Source: Flaviflexus massiliensis (lineage in GTDB: Bacteria; Actinomycetota; Actinomycetes; Actinomycetales; Actinomycetaceae). From it: 64,000 nt of DNA. Below the pieces are notes generated by a model. That model was not told where the DNA came from, did no database searches, and was given only the letters and a program-made list of their open reading frames with translations. Made by a program: the position numbers and the translations under genes. Shown here one piece after another: positions 17,851 through 25,913 of this stretch. The stretch spans positions 1-64,000 of the forward strand of contig NZ_LN831056.1 of NCBI RefSeq assembly GCF_001375495.1, given 5' to 3'. How positions within the stretch are numbered: position 1 is the first letter of the stretch; each line of letters begins with the position of its first letter.

Positions 17851-17917
17851 GAGTGCTGAAGGTTTAGGTGACATCTGATCTGGCTAGCCGGTGTGCTGGT
17901 CTGGAAGGATGACAGTT

Positions 17918-18226
17918 ATGCCAAGACCGTTTCCTCAAGAGTTCCGCGATGACGTCGTACGCGTTGCCAATAGCCGCGGCCCGGGAGTGACACGCGACCA
18001 GATTGCCAAAGACTTCGGCATTCACGTGGGCACCTTGGATAAATGGATGCGCCAAGCAAAGATCGATGAAGGCGCTCAACTGGGACCGACACGTGCCGAT
18101 GGTGATGAGCTGTGCGAGCTGCGTAAACGTAACCGGCTACTTGAGCAGGAAGTGGAAGTGCTGCGGCGAGCAACCGCGTATTTGTCGCAGGCACATCTGC
18201 CGGGAAAAGGCTCTACCCGCTCGTGA
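17918..18226 (+). CDS. IS3 OrfA, copy D
   Basis: About 102 residues from the ATG at 17918 (GGAAGGA upstream). HTH region QIAKDFGIHVGTLDKWMRQA and coiled coil ELRKRNRLLEQEVEVLRRAT. The stop overlaps the OrfB GTG start, suggesting coupling or frameshifting. Confidence 0.85.
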   Translation: MPRPFPQEFRDDVVRVANSRGPGVTRDQIAKDFGIHVGTLDKWMRQAKIDEGAQLGPTRADGDELCELRKRNRLLEQEVEVLRRATAYLSQAHLPGKGSTRS

Positions 18227-19110
18227 GCGAGCTCGCCGAGGACGGGATCCCCGTTACGGTGAGGTGCCGGGTCTTCAAGCTTGCCCGTCAGCCCTACTAC
18301 CGGTGGCTGGCCAATCCAATCACCGATACCGAGCTCGTGGAAGCCTACCGTGCCAACATTCTATTCGATGCTCACCGGGCTGATCTTGGGTTCGGACACC
18401 GTCTGTTAGCCGATGTGGCACGCGAAGCAGGCCAAGACATAAGTGATCGCACCGCATGGAAAATTGCTTGCGATAACGGCTGGTGGTCAGTGTTTGGCAA
18501 AAAGCGGGCCAAGAACGCGAAGTTGCCCGGACCTGCGGTCCATGACGACCTGTGCGCCCGGATCGATGAACACGGCCGGGTCCGGCATGAATTCACTGCT
18601 GATGGGCCCAATCGGCTGTGGCTGACCGATATTACCGAGCACTGGACCGATGAAGGCTGGCTCTACCTGTGCGCGGTCAAGGATGCTTTCTCTGGCAAGA
18701 TCGTCGGCTATTCCATGGACTCTCGCATGACATCTGATCTTGCCGTGGCCGCACTGGAAAACGCAGTGAGCATGCGCGGGCCAGTTGCCGGTTGTGTCGT
18801 CCACAGCGACACAGGCTCGCAGTTCCGTAGCCGAGATTTCTTGGCCGCGCTGAATCGCCACGGACTGGTCGGGTCAATGGGCCGGGTCGGGGCTGCTGGC
18901 GATAATGCAGCCATGGAGAGCTTCTTCGCTCTGCTACAGAACAACGTTCTCGATCGTCGGCGCTGGGCCACTCGTGACCAGCTGCGCGGTGCGATCATGG
19001 CCTGGATCGAAGGGACCTATCATCGTCGGCGCCGACAAGCAGGCTTGGGACGTTTGACTCCAATCGAATTCGAAACCATGATGAACACACCCGCCGCAAC
19101 AGCGGCATGA
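18223..19110 (+). CDS. IS3 transposase OrfB, copy D
   Basis: A complete 295-residue DDE transposase: HTH_21-type region (ADLGFGHRLLADVAREAG), NRLWLTDITEHWTDEGWLY (first Asp), CVVHSDTGSQFRSRDF (second Asp) and GAAGDNAAMESFFALLQ (Glu). Full catalytic triad and no disruption, so potentially active. Confidence 0.9.
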   Translation: MSELAEDGIPVTVRCRVFKLARQPYYRWLANPITDTELVEAYRANILFDAHRADLGFGHRLLADVAREAGQDISDRTAWKIACDNGWWSVFGKKRAKNAKLPGPAVHDDLCARIDEHGRVRHEFTADGPNRLWLTDITEHWTDEGWLYLCAVKDAFSGKIVGYSMDSRMTSDLAVAALENAVSMRGPVAGCVVHSDTGSQFRSRDFLAALNRHGLVGSMGRVGAAGDNAAMESFFALLQNNVLDRRRWATRDQLRGAIMAWIEGTYHRRRRQAGLGRLTPIEFETMMNTPAATAA

Positions 19111-19138
19111 AAACAAGCTGTCACCTAAACCTTCAGCA

Positions 19139-19317
19139 GACCCGGCGAAGGAAAACTGTATCTGTGTGCGATCAAAGACCTGTACTCGCGTAAAATCGTG
19201 GGCTACGCCACTAGTGCGCGGATGAAATCAGGTTTGGCTGTGGCCGCGTTAGATGACGCAATGAGGAAACGAGGACATCCCCGTGGCGTGACCGTCCACT
19301 CCGATCGAGGCTCACAA
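19139..19317 (+). pseudogene. IS3 copy E, left part of OrfB (interrupted by IS30)
   Basis: Frame GEGKLYLCAIKDLYSRKIVGYA to VTVHSDRGSQ, homologous to the middle of copy D OrfB. The 5' part is missing (replaced by copy D), and the IS30 element enters immediately after HSDRGSQ. Confidence 0.8.
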
Positions 19318-19320
19318 GGT

Positions 19321-20811
19321 GGATTCAATTGATTGTCGCAACACCTTGGTGGGAAAGGTGTGAGTCGATGGCTACGGATGACTGGAGTAGGAAGCCTGGT
19401 GATATGCCGGTGGAGGTGCGTCGTCAGTGGCGTGCGGATCGGGCGCTTCGTCCCCCGATGCGTTCACCTGGCCGGCCGGTTCCCTCGCGGGCAGTTCAAC
19501 GTGACTTTTGGGCGTTGATCGCTACGGGAATCACGACTGCGGAGGCTGCCGTGAGGGTGGGGGTGTCCGTACCGGTAGGGACACGGTGGTTCCGTCATGC
19601 TGGTGGGATGAGACCCTTAACATTGGACGAGCCCTCGGGGCGGTATCTATCGTTTGCTGAACGGGAGGAAATCGCGATCTTAAGCTCCCAAGAGTTGGGG
19701 GTACGTGAGATCGCCCGCCGGATCGGACGCAATCCGGCGACGATCTCTCGTGAGCTACGGCGTAACGCTGCCACCCGTGGTGGCACGACCGTCTATCGGG
19801 CAGGGGTGGCGCAGTGGAAAGCTCAGGAAGCCGCCAAGCGTCCCAAACAAGCAAAACTCGTGGGTAATCCGCGACTGCGAGACTACGTTCAGGATCGTCT
19901 TGCCGGGACGGTCCGAGATGAAAACGGGGTCGTTATGGCGGGGCCTGGTACTGCTGGGTGGAAGGGCCGGAACAAACCTCACAGGGCAGACCGTCAGTGG
20001 TTTACTGCATGGAGCCCGGAGCAGATATCGCAGCGGTTAAGGATTGACTTCCCCGATGATGAGAGTATGAGAATCAGCCATGAAGCGATCTACCAGTCCT
20101 TGTATATCGAGGGGCGCGGGGCGCTTAAGCGTGACCTCGTTGCCGCACTACGCACTGGGCGGGCACTGCGTAAACCCCGGGCCAGGAGCAAGTCGAAACC
20201 GCATGGACACGTGACTGACGATGTTGTCATCTCTAACCGGCCCCCTGAAGCCTCGGATCGGGCAGTACCTGGCCATTGGGAAGGCGACTTGATCATCGGC
20301 ACCGGACGTTCAGCGATCGGGACCGTGATTGAACGCTACAGCCGGTCGACCCTGCTGGTGCACCTGCCTCGCCTGGACGGCTGGGATGAACAACCAAGGA
20401 CGAAAAAGGGACCTGCCTTGAGCGGATTCGGAGCTCAAGCGATGAACTCCGCCCTACAAACCGCGATAACCGATCTGCCATTACAATTACGTCAAACGTT
20501 GACCTGGGACCGAGGAACCGAGCTCGCTGACCATGCCGCTTTCACTCTAGCCACGGGCACGAAAGTGTTCTTCGCTGACCCTCACTCGCCATGGCAACGG
20601 CCCACGAATGAAAACAGCAACGGGCTCTTACGCCAGTATTTCCCCAAAGGCACCGACCTGTCTCGATGGACAGCCCAAGACCTCGCCGCCATCGCCTACA
20701 CGCTCAATAACAGACCAAGAAAAGTCCTCGGATTTCGAACCCCAGCCGAAGTATTTAAAGAACAATTACAATCAATTCAAAACAGCAGTGTTGCAACCAC
20801 CGATTGAATCC
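19321..20811 (+). mobile_element. IS30-family element inserted in IS3 copy E
   Basis: About 1.49 kb with imperfect 24-bp terminal inverted repeats, 19321-19344 (GGATTCAATTGATTGTCGCA...) and 20788-20811, about 20 of 24 matching. One full-length transposase fills it. The two halves of the IS3 copy E OrfB flank it in the same orientation, which proves insertion into that gene. Confidence 0.88.
19368..20807 (+). CDS. IS30-family transposase
   Basis: About 479 residues. N-terminal HTH (LSFAEREEIAILSSQELG, then REIARRIGRNPATISRELRR) and DDE core: HWEGDLIIGTGRSAIGTVIE, TLTWDRGTELADH, and NENSNGLLRQYFPKGTDL with the catalytic Glu. I chose the ATG at 19368 (GAAAGG upstream) over the TTG at 19329. No disruption is visible. 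Confidence 0.9.
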   Translation: MATDDWSRKPGDMPVEVRRQWRADRALRPPMRSPGRPVPSRAVQRDFWALIATGITTAEAAVRVGVSVPVGTRWFRHAGGMRPLTLDEPSGRYLSFAEREEIAILSSQELGVREIARRIGRNPATISRELRRNAATRGGTTVYRAGVAQWKAQEAAKRPKQAKLVGNPRLRDYVQDRLAGTVRDENGVVMAGPGTAGWKGRNKPHRADRQWFTAWSPEQISQRLRIDFPDDESMRISHEAIYQSLYIEGRGALKRDLVAALRTGRALRKPRARSKSKPHGHVTDDVVISNRPPEASDRAVPGHWEGDLIIGTGRSAIGTVIERYSRSTLLVHLPRLDGWDEQPRTKKGPALSGFGAQAMNSALQTAITDLPLQLRQTLTWDRGTELADHAAFTLATGTKVFFADPHSPWQRPTNENSNGLLRQYFPKGTDLSRWTAQDLAAIAYTLNNRPRKVLGFRTPAEVFKEQLQSIQNSSVATTD

Positions 20812-21105
20812 AAGCAATTTTGCTCCAGGAGTTTTCGTGCCGCATTGAAGGCCTACCATGCCAAGGGCTCCATGGGCAGGGTCGGAGCCTGTGGGGATAA
20901 CGCGGCCATGGAGTCATTCTTCGCCCTTGTGCAAAAGAATGTCCTTGACCGTCAATCCTGGGCCAGCCGTCAAGAGTTCTCCGTAGCGATCACCCACTGG
21001 ATCGAAAGCACCTATCACCGCAAGAGACGCCAACGCGCGCTCGGTAAATTGACACCCATTGAATACGAAACCATCATGGAACCAGCCGCACCACTCGCGG
21101 CCTAA
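20812..21105 (+). pseudogene. IS3 copy E, right part of OrfB
   Basis: Resumes the interrupted transposase: FRAALKAYHAKGSMGRVG, ACGDNAAMESFFALVQKN with the catalytic Glu, and ends RALGKLTPIEYETIMEP. About 80 % similar in pattern to copy D. The right IS end with CTTCAGCAGTCCC follows at about 21137-21149. Confidence 0.8.
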
Positions 21106-21184
21106 AAAACAGAAGGAAAACTGTCAACCAAATCTTCAGCAGTCCCAACAGCTCTGTGAATCGCCCTGGGTTTTGTTCCGCTTT

Positions 21185-22096
21185 TTATACGGGGCTCAGG
21201 GCTTGAGCCTGGGTCATATGATAACTTGCTTCGATTTCGGTCGGGGTCTGATAGTCCAGGGCTTCATGCAATCGTCTCGTGTTCCACCAGTGGACCCAGT
21301 TCATCGTTTCGAATTCCACCTCAGTAGCTGACGGCCAAGCGGGGCGAGCATAGATCAACTCGGCCTTATATAACCCGTTGACGGTCTCAGCTAACGCATT
21401 GTCGTACGCGTCTCCAGCAGTGCCAACCGAGGCCGTCAGACCAGCCCTGGCCAGATGTTCGGTGTAGCGAATGCTGACGTATTGCGACCCTCGATCGCTG
21501 TGATGAACTAATCCTTCAAGCGCTTGGCCCTTGGCGCTGAGCAACGCGTGTTCCAACGCTTCCAACGGCAGCGCATCGGTGCGCATCGTGGTCCGAGTCG
21601 CCCAGCCAACAATTTTGCGACTGAATGCATCGGTGACAAACGCGGTATAGCAAAATCCGCTGGTCGTGCGCACATAGGTAATATCAGCAACCCACAGCTG
21701 ATGCGGTGCATTCACCTTGAAGTTCCGATTGACCAGATCCGGCCGGTGATCTGGCACCTTCGCTGGGCTCGTCGTGCGTGGCTTCCGGCCACGAACGACA
21801 CCGCGGATTCCGGCCAGGCGCATCAGCCGGGCGACTTGGTCGCGGCCCACATCCCACCCAGCACGGGTCATGGCATGCCACATTTTGCGCACCCCATAGA
21901 CCCCATAATTAGCCTGGTGCAACTCTTTGACCACCGGAATCAACGCCGCATCGCGTTGCGCGCGCTGACTGGCTGGTCGTGTCTTGGCTGCCCGGTACCC
22001 GCGTGAGGTGATAAACCCACGGTCTGTCGCACCCAACACGCGACAGATGGACTCGACTCCGAAACGATCCCTGAACATGTCAATGTAAGCAATCAT
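21185..22096 (-). CDS. IS3 transposase OrfB, copy F
   Basis: A 303-residue DDE transposase with YGVYGVRKMWHAMTRAGWDVG, QLWVADITYVRTTSGFCYTAF (Asp), LVHHSDRGSQYVSIRYTEHL (Asp) and GDAYDNALAETVNGLYKAEL (Glu). Start overlaps the OrfA stop (ATGA). Looks functional. Confidence 0.9.
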   Translation of the reverse strand: MIAYIDMFRDRFGVESICRVLGATDRGFITSRGYRAAKTRPASQRAQRDAALIPVVKELHQANYGVYGVRKMWHAMTRAGWDVGRDQVARLMRLAGIRGVVRGRKPRTTSPAKVPDHRPDLVNRNFKVNAPHQLWVADITYVRTTSGFCYTAFVTDAFSRKIVGWATRTTMRTDALPLEALEHALLSAKGQALEGLVHHSDRGSQYVSIRYTEHLARAGLTASVGTAGDAYDNALAETVNGLYKAELIYARPAWPSATEVEFETMNWVHWWNTRRLHEALDYQTPTEIEASYHMTQAQALSPV

Positions 22097-22413
22097 CTCG
22101 TCGTGGGGCGGTCGAGCTCCGCTGCGAAAAAAGCTGACGCCGTCTTGAGGATCTCATTGGCCCGGCGCAGCTCGGCGTTCTCGCGTTTGAGCTTCCGGAT
22201 TTGCTCCTGCGCATCCGTAGACACTCCCGACTTCTTGTCGGTATCAACCTCGGCCTGTTCCACCCATCGGCGCAACGTCTCGGTTGCGATACTCAGCTTC
22301 GGCGCGGTCTCACGAATCACCACATAGCGACTTGGCGCATCATCATCTTCTAATCGATCAAACACCATACGCGTCGCGCGGTCTTTAAACGATTGAGGGT
22401 ACTTACTTGGCAT
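22093..22413 (-). CDS. IS3 OrfA, copy F
   Basis: A 106-residue protein: PSKYPQSFKDRATRMVFDRL, HTH PKLSIATETLRRWVEQAEVD, then coiled coil IRKLKRENAELRRANEILKT. Same layout as OrfA of remnant A at 14560. Confidence 0.88.
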   Translation of the reverse strand: MPSKYPQSFKDRATRMVFDRLEDDDAPSRYVVIRETAPKLSIATETLRRWVEQAEVDTDKKSGVSTDAQEQIRKLKRENAELRRANEILKTASAFFAAELDRPTTR

Positions 22414-22541
22414 AGTTCCATCCTCTCATCACAGGACGGAACAAAACCCAGGACGGTTCACTGGCAGAGGGATATGCTATAGGCCACCAGCTGACTTTAG
22501 CTGGCGAGTGTATCTAAGTCTTGCTGGCGAATAGGGGTTTT

Positions 22542-23078
22542 GTGAAGACTGCGAAAGAACGGCCACCGGAATCCCTTCTCGACGATATTGCTCACGACAC
22601 TGGTAAGGGGTGGCGCCGGTGGGCGCGGGTGGCTGTTTTAGCGTCCTTCACCCTCGTCCTCCTCGCCGCTGTTATCGGTCTTTTCGATGTTGAAAAGCAA
22701 CGGAGCGCTACTCTTGGTACTGCTGATGTCACGGTCGATTACCCGTTAACAACGAGAGCTGGCCAGGATCTCAAGGTGATCGTTGAGGTAACGGATCAAG
22801 CGGGGTTGCCCGAAACTCTCCGGATTGAGATCGATCAGGAGTATCTCGACATGTTCGAGGATTTTTTGCTTGTCCCAGAGCCCACCGATCAAATGTCGTT
22901 GCCGGGGGAGATCGGGCGGTTTGAGTACGAACTGCCCCCGGGTTCGACGCACGCTCGCTTTTCTATCGAGGGGCGTGCCTCGGACCGTTGGGAACCGAGA
23001 ACAGCCGGAATGATGAGGCTTCTCGGCTCAGATGGCTCGGAAGTAAAGATCCCTGTGACAACGTGGAGGTTGCCCTGA
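22542..23078 (+). CDS. Hypothetical membrane-anchored protein
   Basis: About 178 residues from the GTG at 22542 (AGGGG upstream); a TTG at 22521 is possible. A cytoplasmic N-terminus (KERPPESLLDDIAHDTGKGWRRWAR) leads to one membrane segment (VAVLASFTLVLLAAVIGLF), then an outside domain of predicted beta strands (VTVDYPLTTRAGQDLKVIVE). No family recognised. It overlaps the DUF421 gene by TGATG, so the two are co-translated and probably work together at the membrane. Confidence 0.7.
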   Translation: MKTAKERPPESLLDDIAHDTGKGWRRWARVAVLASFTLVLLAAVIGLFDVEKQRSATLGTADVTVDYPLTTRAGQDLKVIVEVTDQAGLPETLRIEIDQEYLDMFEDFLLVPEPTDQMSLPGEIGRFEYELPPGSTHARFSIEGRASDRWEPRTAGMMRLLGSDGSEVKIPVTTWRLP

Positions 23079-23527
23079 TGGATACCGTAATCCGTGCCGC
23101 GATTGCGTTCGTTGTGCTCTGGCTTTTGACGAAAGCGACGGGCAGAGCCACCCTGGGTGAGCTCAGTTCCTTCGATCTTCTGCTTTTTATTACCATGGGA
23201 GATTTGATCCAGCAGGGGATCACGGGAGAGGATCGCACCCTGACGGGAGGGTTCGTCGCGGTTGCGACATTTGCTGTTCTTGCAGTGGCGTTCAACTTCG
23301 TTGTCTCCAAATGGTCCAGGGCTAGCAAGCTCCTCGAAGGCCCTCCCATCATCCTGGTTTCCGAGGGTGAGGCTTGCACCACTGCCATGCTCCACCAGAG
23401 AGTATCTGTTGCCGAGATCCTCAGTGCAGGGCGTCAATCTGGCTTCGAACGAATGTCAGATATTCGGCTAGCCGTGCTTGAACAGGACGGAAAGATCTCG
23501 TTCTTCCCCTACGACAAGAGGGAGTAG
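23078..23527 (+). CDS. DUF421 family membrane protein (YetF-like)
   Basis: A 149-residue protein with three membrane segments (VIRAAIAFVVLWLLTKATG, ELSSFDLLLFITMGDLIQQ, FVAVATFAVLAVAFNFVV) and the characteristic C-terminal cytosolic part (LEGPPIILVSEG, RQSGFERMSDIRLAVLEQDGKIS). DUF421 proteins are of unclear function, linked to stress and spore physiology in Bacillus. Shorter than many members, which have a longer tail. Start fixed by the TGATG overlap with the upstream gene. Confidence 0.85.
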   Translation: MDTVIRAAIAFVVLWLLTKATGRATLGELSSFDLLLFITMGDLIQQGITGEDRTLTGGFVAVATFAVLAVAFNFVVSKWSRASKLLEGPPIILVSEGEACTTAMLHQRVSVAEILSAGRQSGFERMSDIRLAVLEQDGKISFFPYDKRE

Positions 23528-23926
23528 GCATGGACTGAGTGAGTAGGCGGAGGGTAGTGGAGAAGATCAGTCCGAGGTCTTAGGGCCAGCGTTGCAACCA
23601 AGGTAGCCGGCTACGGAAAGCTATCTAGTCCACTCGGCAATGATCGAATCATCCCGGATTCTTGGTGCGGCCGAGTTGTAATGGCCCTAGCGATGTATGT
23701 GTCTGAATAGTTCCTAGCGATATGAGTATCTGAGTGAACAGTGTCCCCGAATTTGAGTTTTTCTACAGTGGCGAGGTTCCGCATGAAGCTGAAGTTTCGA
23801 GCAAACTGTTTACTTCTGGCCAGCCGCGTGGGTACGTTTCGTGTAGCGAACAAGAGAAATGCCTCGTGAGGGTCGGTTGAAAATGTGCCGGTGTTACCGG
23901 GGTTAGGGAAAACGGAAGGCTGAACG
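23528..23926. other. Intergenic region with IS-end-like repeats
   Basis: No gene was found. Two imperfect direct repeats begin CTAGCGATGTATG at 23690-23692 and CTAGCGATATGAG at 23716-23718, followed by GTGTCCCCGAATTTGAG. Closely spaced repeats of about 20 bp are a feature of IS21-type ends, so this may be a decayed IS end. The poxB promoter should lie nearer 23900 but is not obvious. Confidence 0.35.
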
Positions 23927-25639
23927 ATGGCAACTATTGCTGAGAACATGGTTGAAACTCTTGGGGCGAGTGGCGTAAAGCGAGTTTATGGTGTTGTAGG
24001 AGATTCCCTTAACGGTTTCACTGACGCGATTCGAGATTCAGATATCGAATGGGTCCATGTCCGTCACGAGGAAGTCGCGGCCTTTGCGGCCTCTGCTGAA
24101 GCGGCGCTGACCGGTGAGCTTGCGGTGTGTGCCGGTAGTTGCGGACCGGGAAACCTTCACCTCATCAACGGGCTTTACGATGCTCAGCGGTCACGTGTGC
24201 CGGTCCTTGCGATTGCGGCTCAGATTCCCGGTGGGGAGATCGGTTCTGGCTACTTCCAGGAAACCCATCCTGTTGAACTGTTCCGGGAATGCTCGGTCTA
24301 CGTTGAAGACGTGAGGTCGGCGGAGCAGATGCCGAGGGTTTTGCGGATTGCTATGAGAGAGGCGCTCTCAAAGAGGGGGGTGGCTGTTCTGGTTGTTCCC
24401 GGTGAGATTTTCTTGGAAACAACGAAAGCCGCCGCCGAGGTAATCGTGGAATCCAAGACGCACCAGGTACCGGTAGAAGCTGATCTGGTTCAGGCTGCCA
24501 AGCTTCTCAATAACTCCAAGAAGGTCACGATCCTGGCAGGAGCCGGCGCTGAAGGCGCGCACGACGAGCTGGTAGCGCTTGCCGATAGGCTGCAGGCTCC
24601 GATTGTTCACGCCCTGCGTGGCAAGGAATTTACCGAATACGACAATCCGTTTGATGTGGGAATGACTGGGCTGCTCGGATTCGAGTCAGGGTATCGAGCC
24701 ATGGAGGCTTGCGATACCCTCCTCATGCTCGGCACTGATTTTCCTTACCAACAGTTCTTCCCAGAAAATGCCACGATCATCCAGGTCGATATCCGAGGTG
24801 AGCAGATCGGTAGGCGTACCCCGGTTGACTTGGGTCTTGTTGGTGGGGTGAAAGAAACCATTGAGAAGCTCCTTCCAAGTTTGAAGACGAACAAGTCGAG
24901 TAAGCACCTGAAGTCGATGCTCAAACATTACGAGAAAACTCGTAAAGACTTTAATGAGCTTGCCACGCCTTCGCGTCGCACTATTCACCCCCAGTACCTG
25001 ACCAGGTTGATTGATGAGGGTGCTACTGATGATGCGGTGTTCATTCCCGATGTTGGTTCCCCGGTCGTGATGGCTTCCCGGCACTTGACCATGAATGGGA
25101 AAAGGAGGCTCATTGGATCCTTTATTCACGGCTCCATGGCCAACGCACTACCCCAGGCAATCGGTGCCCAGCTCACTCACCCAGGCCGTCAGGTGATTGC
25201 CTTGGCGGGCGATGGTGGGCTCACCATGCTCATGGGTGACCTCCTCACGCTCACAACGTATGACCTGCCGGTCAAGGTCGTTGTCTATAACAATTCTTCG
25301 CTGAACTTCGTGGAGCTGGAAATGAAGGCGGCAGGATTCGTCAATTACGGAACAGGCTTTGAGAATCCCAACTTCGCGTCCCTGTCCGAGGCGATTGGGA
25401 TGAAAGGTTTCAGGGTAGAGAAGTCGAAGGATCTGCCCAGGGCGGTTGAGGAGTTCTTGGCTCATGACGGTCCAGCGATTCTCGATGTGACAACCGAACG
25501 CCAGGAGCTCACCCTGCCTCCTACGATCGATGCCGAGCAGGTTAAGGGCTTCACGATGTACGCAGTCCGCACGGTGCTTGACGGCAAGGGAACAGAGCTT
25601 GTTGACCTAGCAAGAAACAACCTGCGTCAGCTGTTCTAA
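23927..25639 (+). CDS. poxB: Pyruvate dehydrogenase (quinone) / pyruvate oxidase
   Basis: A 570-residue thiamine-diphosphate and FAD enzyme that decarboxylates pyruvate to acetate and CO2 and passes electrons to the quinone pool at the membrane. N-terminal Pyr domain: GASGVKRVYGVVGDSLNG and the catalytic-Glu segment HVRHEEVAAFAASAEA. The central FAD-binding domain contains AGAGAEGAHDELVALADRL. The C-terminal PP domain has GDGGLTMLMGDLLTL with the GDG...NN motif (VVYNNSSLNFVELEMKA). Length is normal. The membrane-binding tail of the E. coli enzyme is not obvious. Likely single-gene unit, ended by the hairpin at 25808. Confidence 0.92.
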   Translation: MATIAENMVETLGASGVKRVYGVVGDSLNGFTDAIRDSDIEWVHVRHEEVAAFAASAEAALTGELAVCAGSCGPGNLHLINGLYDAQRSRVPVLAIAAQIPGGEIGSGYFQETHPVELFRECSVYVEDVRSAEQMPRVLRIAMREALSKRGVAVLVVPGEIFLETTKAAAEVIVESKTHQVPVEADLVQAAKLLNNSKKVTILAGAGAEGAHDELVALADRLQAPIVHALRGKEFTEYDNPFDVGMTGLLGFESGYRAMEACDTLLMLGTDFPYQQFFPENATIIQVDIRGEQIGRRTPVDLGLVGGVKETIEKLLPSLKTNKSSKHLKSMLKHYEKTRKDFNELATPSRRTIHPQYLTRLIDEGATDDAVFIPDVGSPVVMASRHLTMNGKRRLIGSFIHGSMANALPQAIGAQLTHPGRQVIALAGDGGLTMLMGDLLTLTTYDLPVKVVVYNNSSLNFVELEMKAAGFVNYGTGFENPNFASLSEAIGMKGFRVEKSKDLPRAVEEFLAHDGPAILDVTTERQELTLPPTIDAEQVKGFTMYAVRTVLDGKGTELVDLARNNLRQLF

Positions 25640-25807
25640 AACTGTGATTGGAGGCGGTGACAATTGCGGCTTCTACCGGTGTAGTACATACCTGGATTTG
25701 TGCAACTAGTAGCCTCATTCTCGCCGTCAATGGAACAGCTCGGTTTACCTCGGTAGTTCGCGCGTCAGGCTTGGGACGTGAGATCTGCGACCTAGCCAGA
25801 CGTGGTT

Positions 25808-25848
25808 GAGGGTGGTTTGGCCACTAGTCCAGTGGCCAAACCACCCTC
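25808..25848. terminator. Strong bidirectional hairpin terminator
   Basis: Perfect 18-bp stem (left arm GAGGGTGGTTTGGCCACT) with a 5-base loop, between the convergent poxB and nuclease-like genes. No U-tract on either side. Confidence 0.8.
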
Positions 25849-25913
25849 GGCACAATCGCTTGTAATTTCTCTGGTCAAACTCAAAAACGTTAGGTTGCTG
25901 GTTGCAACGTGTC

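Larger units (their letters stand above)
17850..19142 (+). mobile_element. IS3-family element, copy D, both ends present
   Basis: About 1.29 kb bounded by a perfect 20-bp inverted repeat: 17854-17873 (TGCTGAAGGTTTAGGTGACA) and its complement at 19119-19138. Contains complete OrfA and OrfB with a GTGA overlap. It lies between a truncated IS110 and a related but older IS3 copy (E), part of which it appears to have replaced. Confidence 0.88.
21157..22460 (-). mobile_element. IS3-family element, copy F, complete
   Basis: A 1,304-bp element bounded by 24-bp inverted repeats 21157-21180 and 22437-22460 (22 of 24 matching, CGGAACAAAACCCAGG core). Both ORFs read without disruption on the minus strand. 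Confidence 0.9.

Noticed and set aside
23690-23745. CRISPR-like repeat pair
   Set aside because: Only two imperfect copies with no unique spacers and no cas genes in the window.
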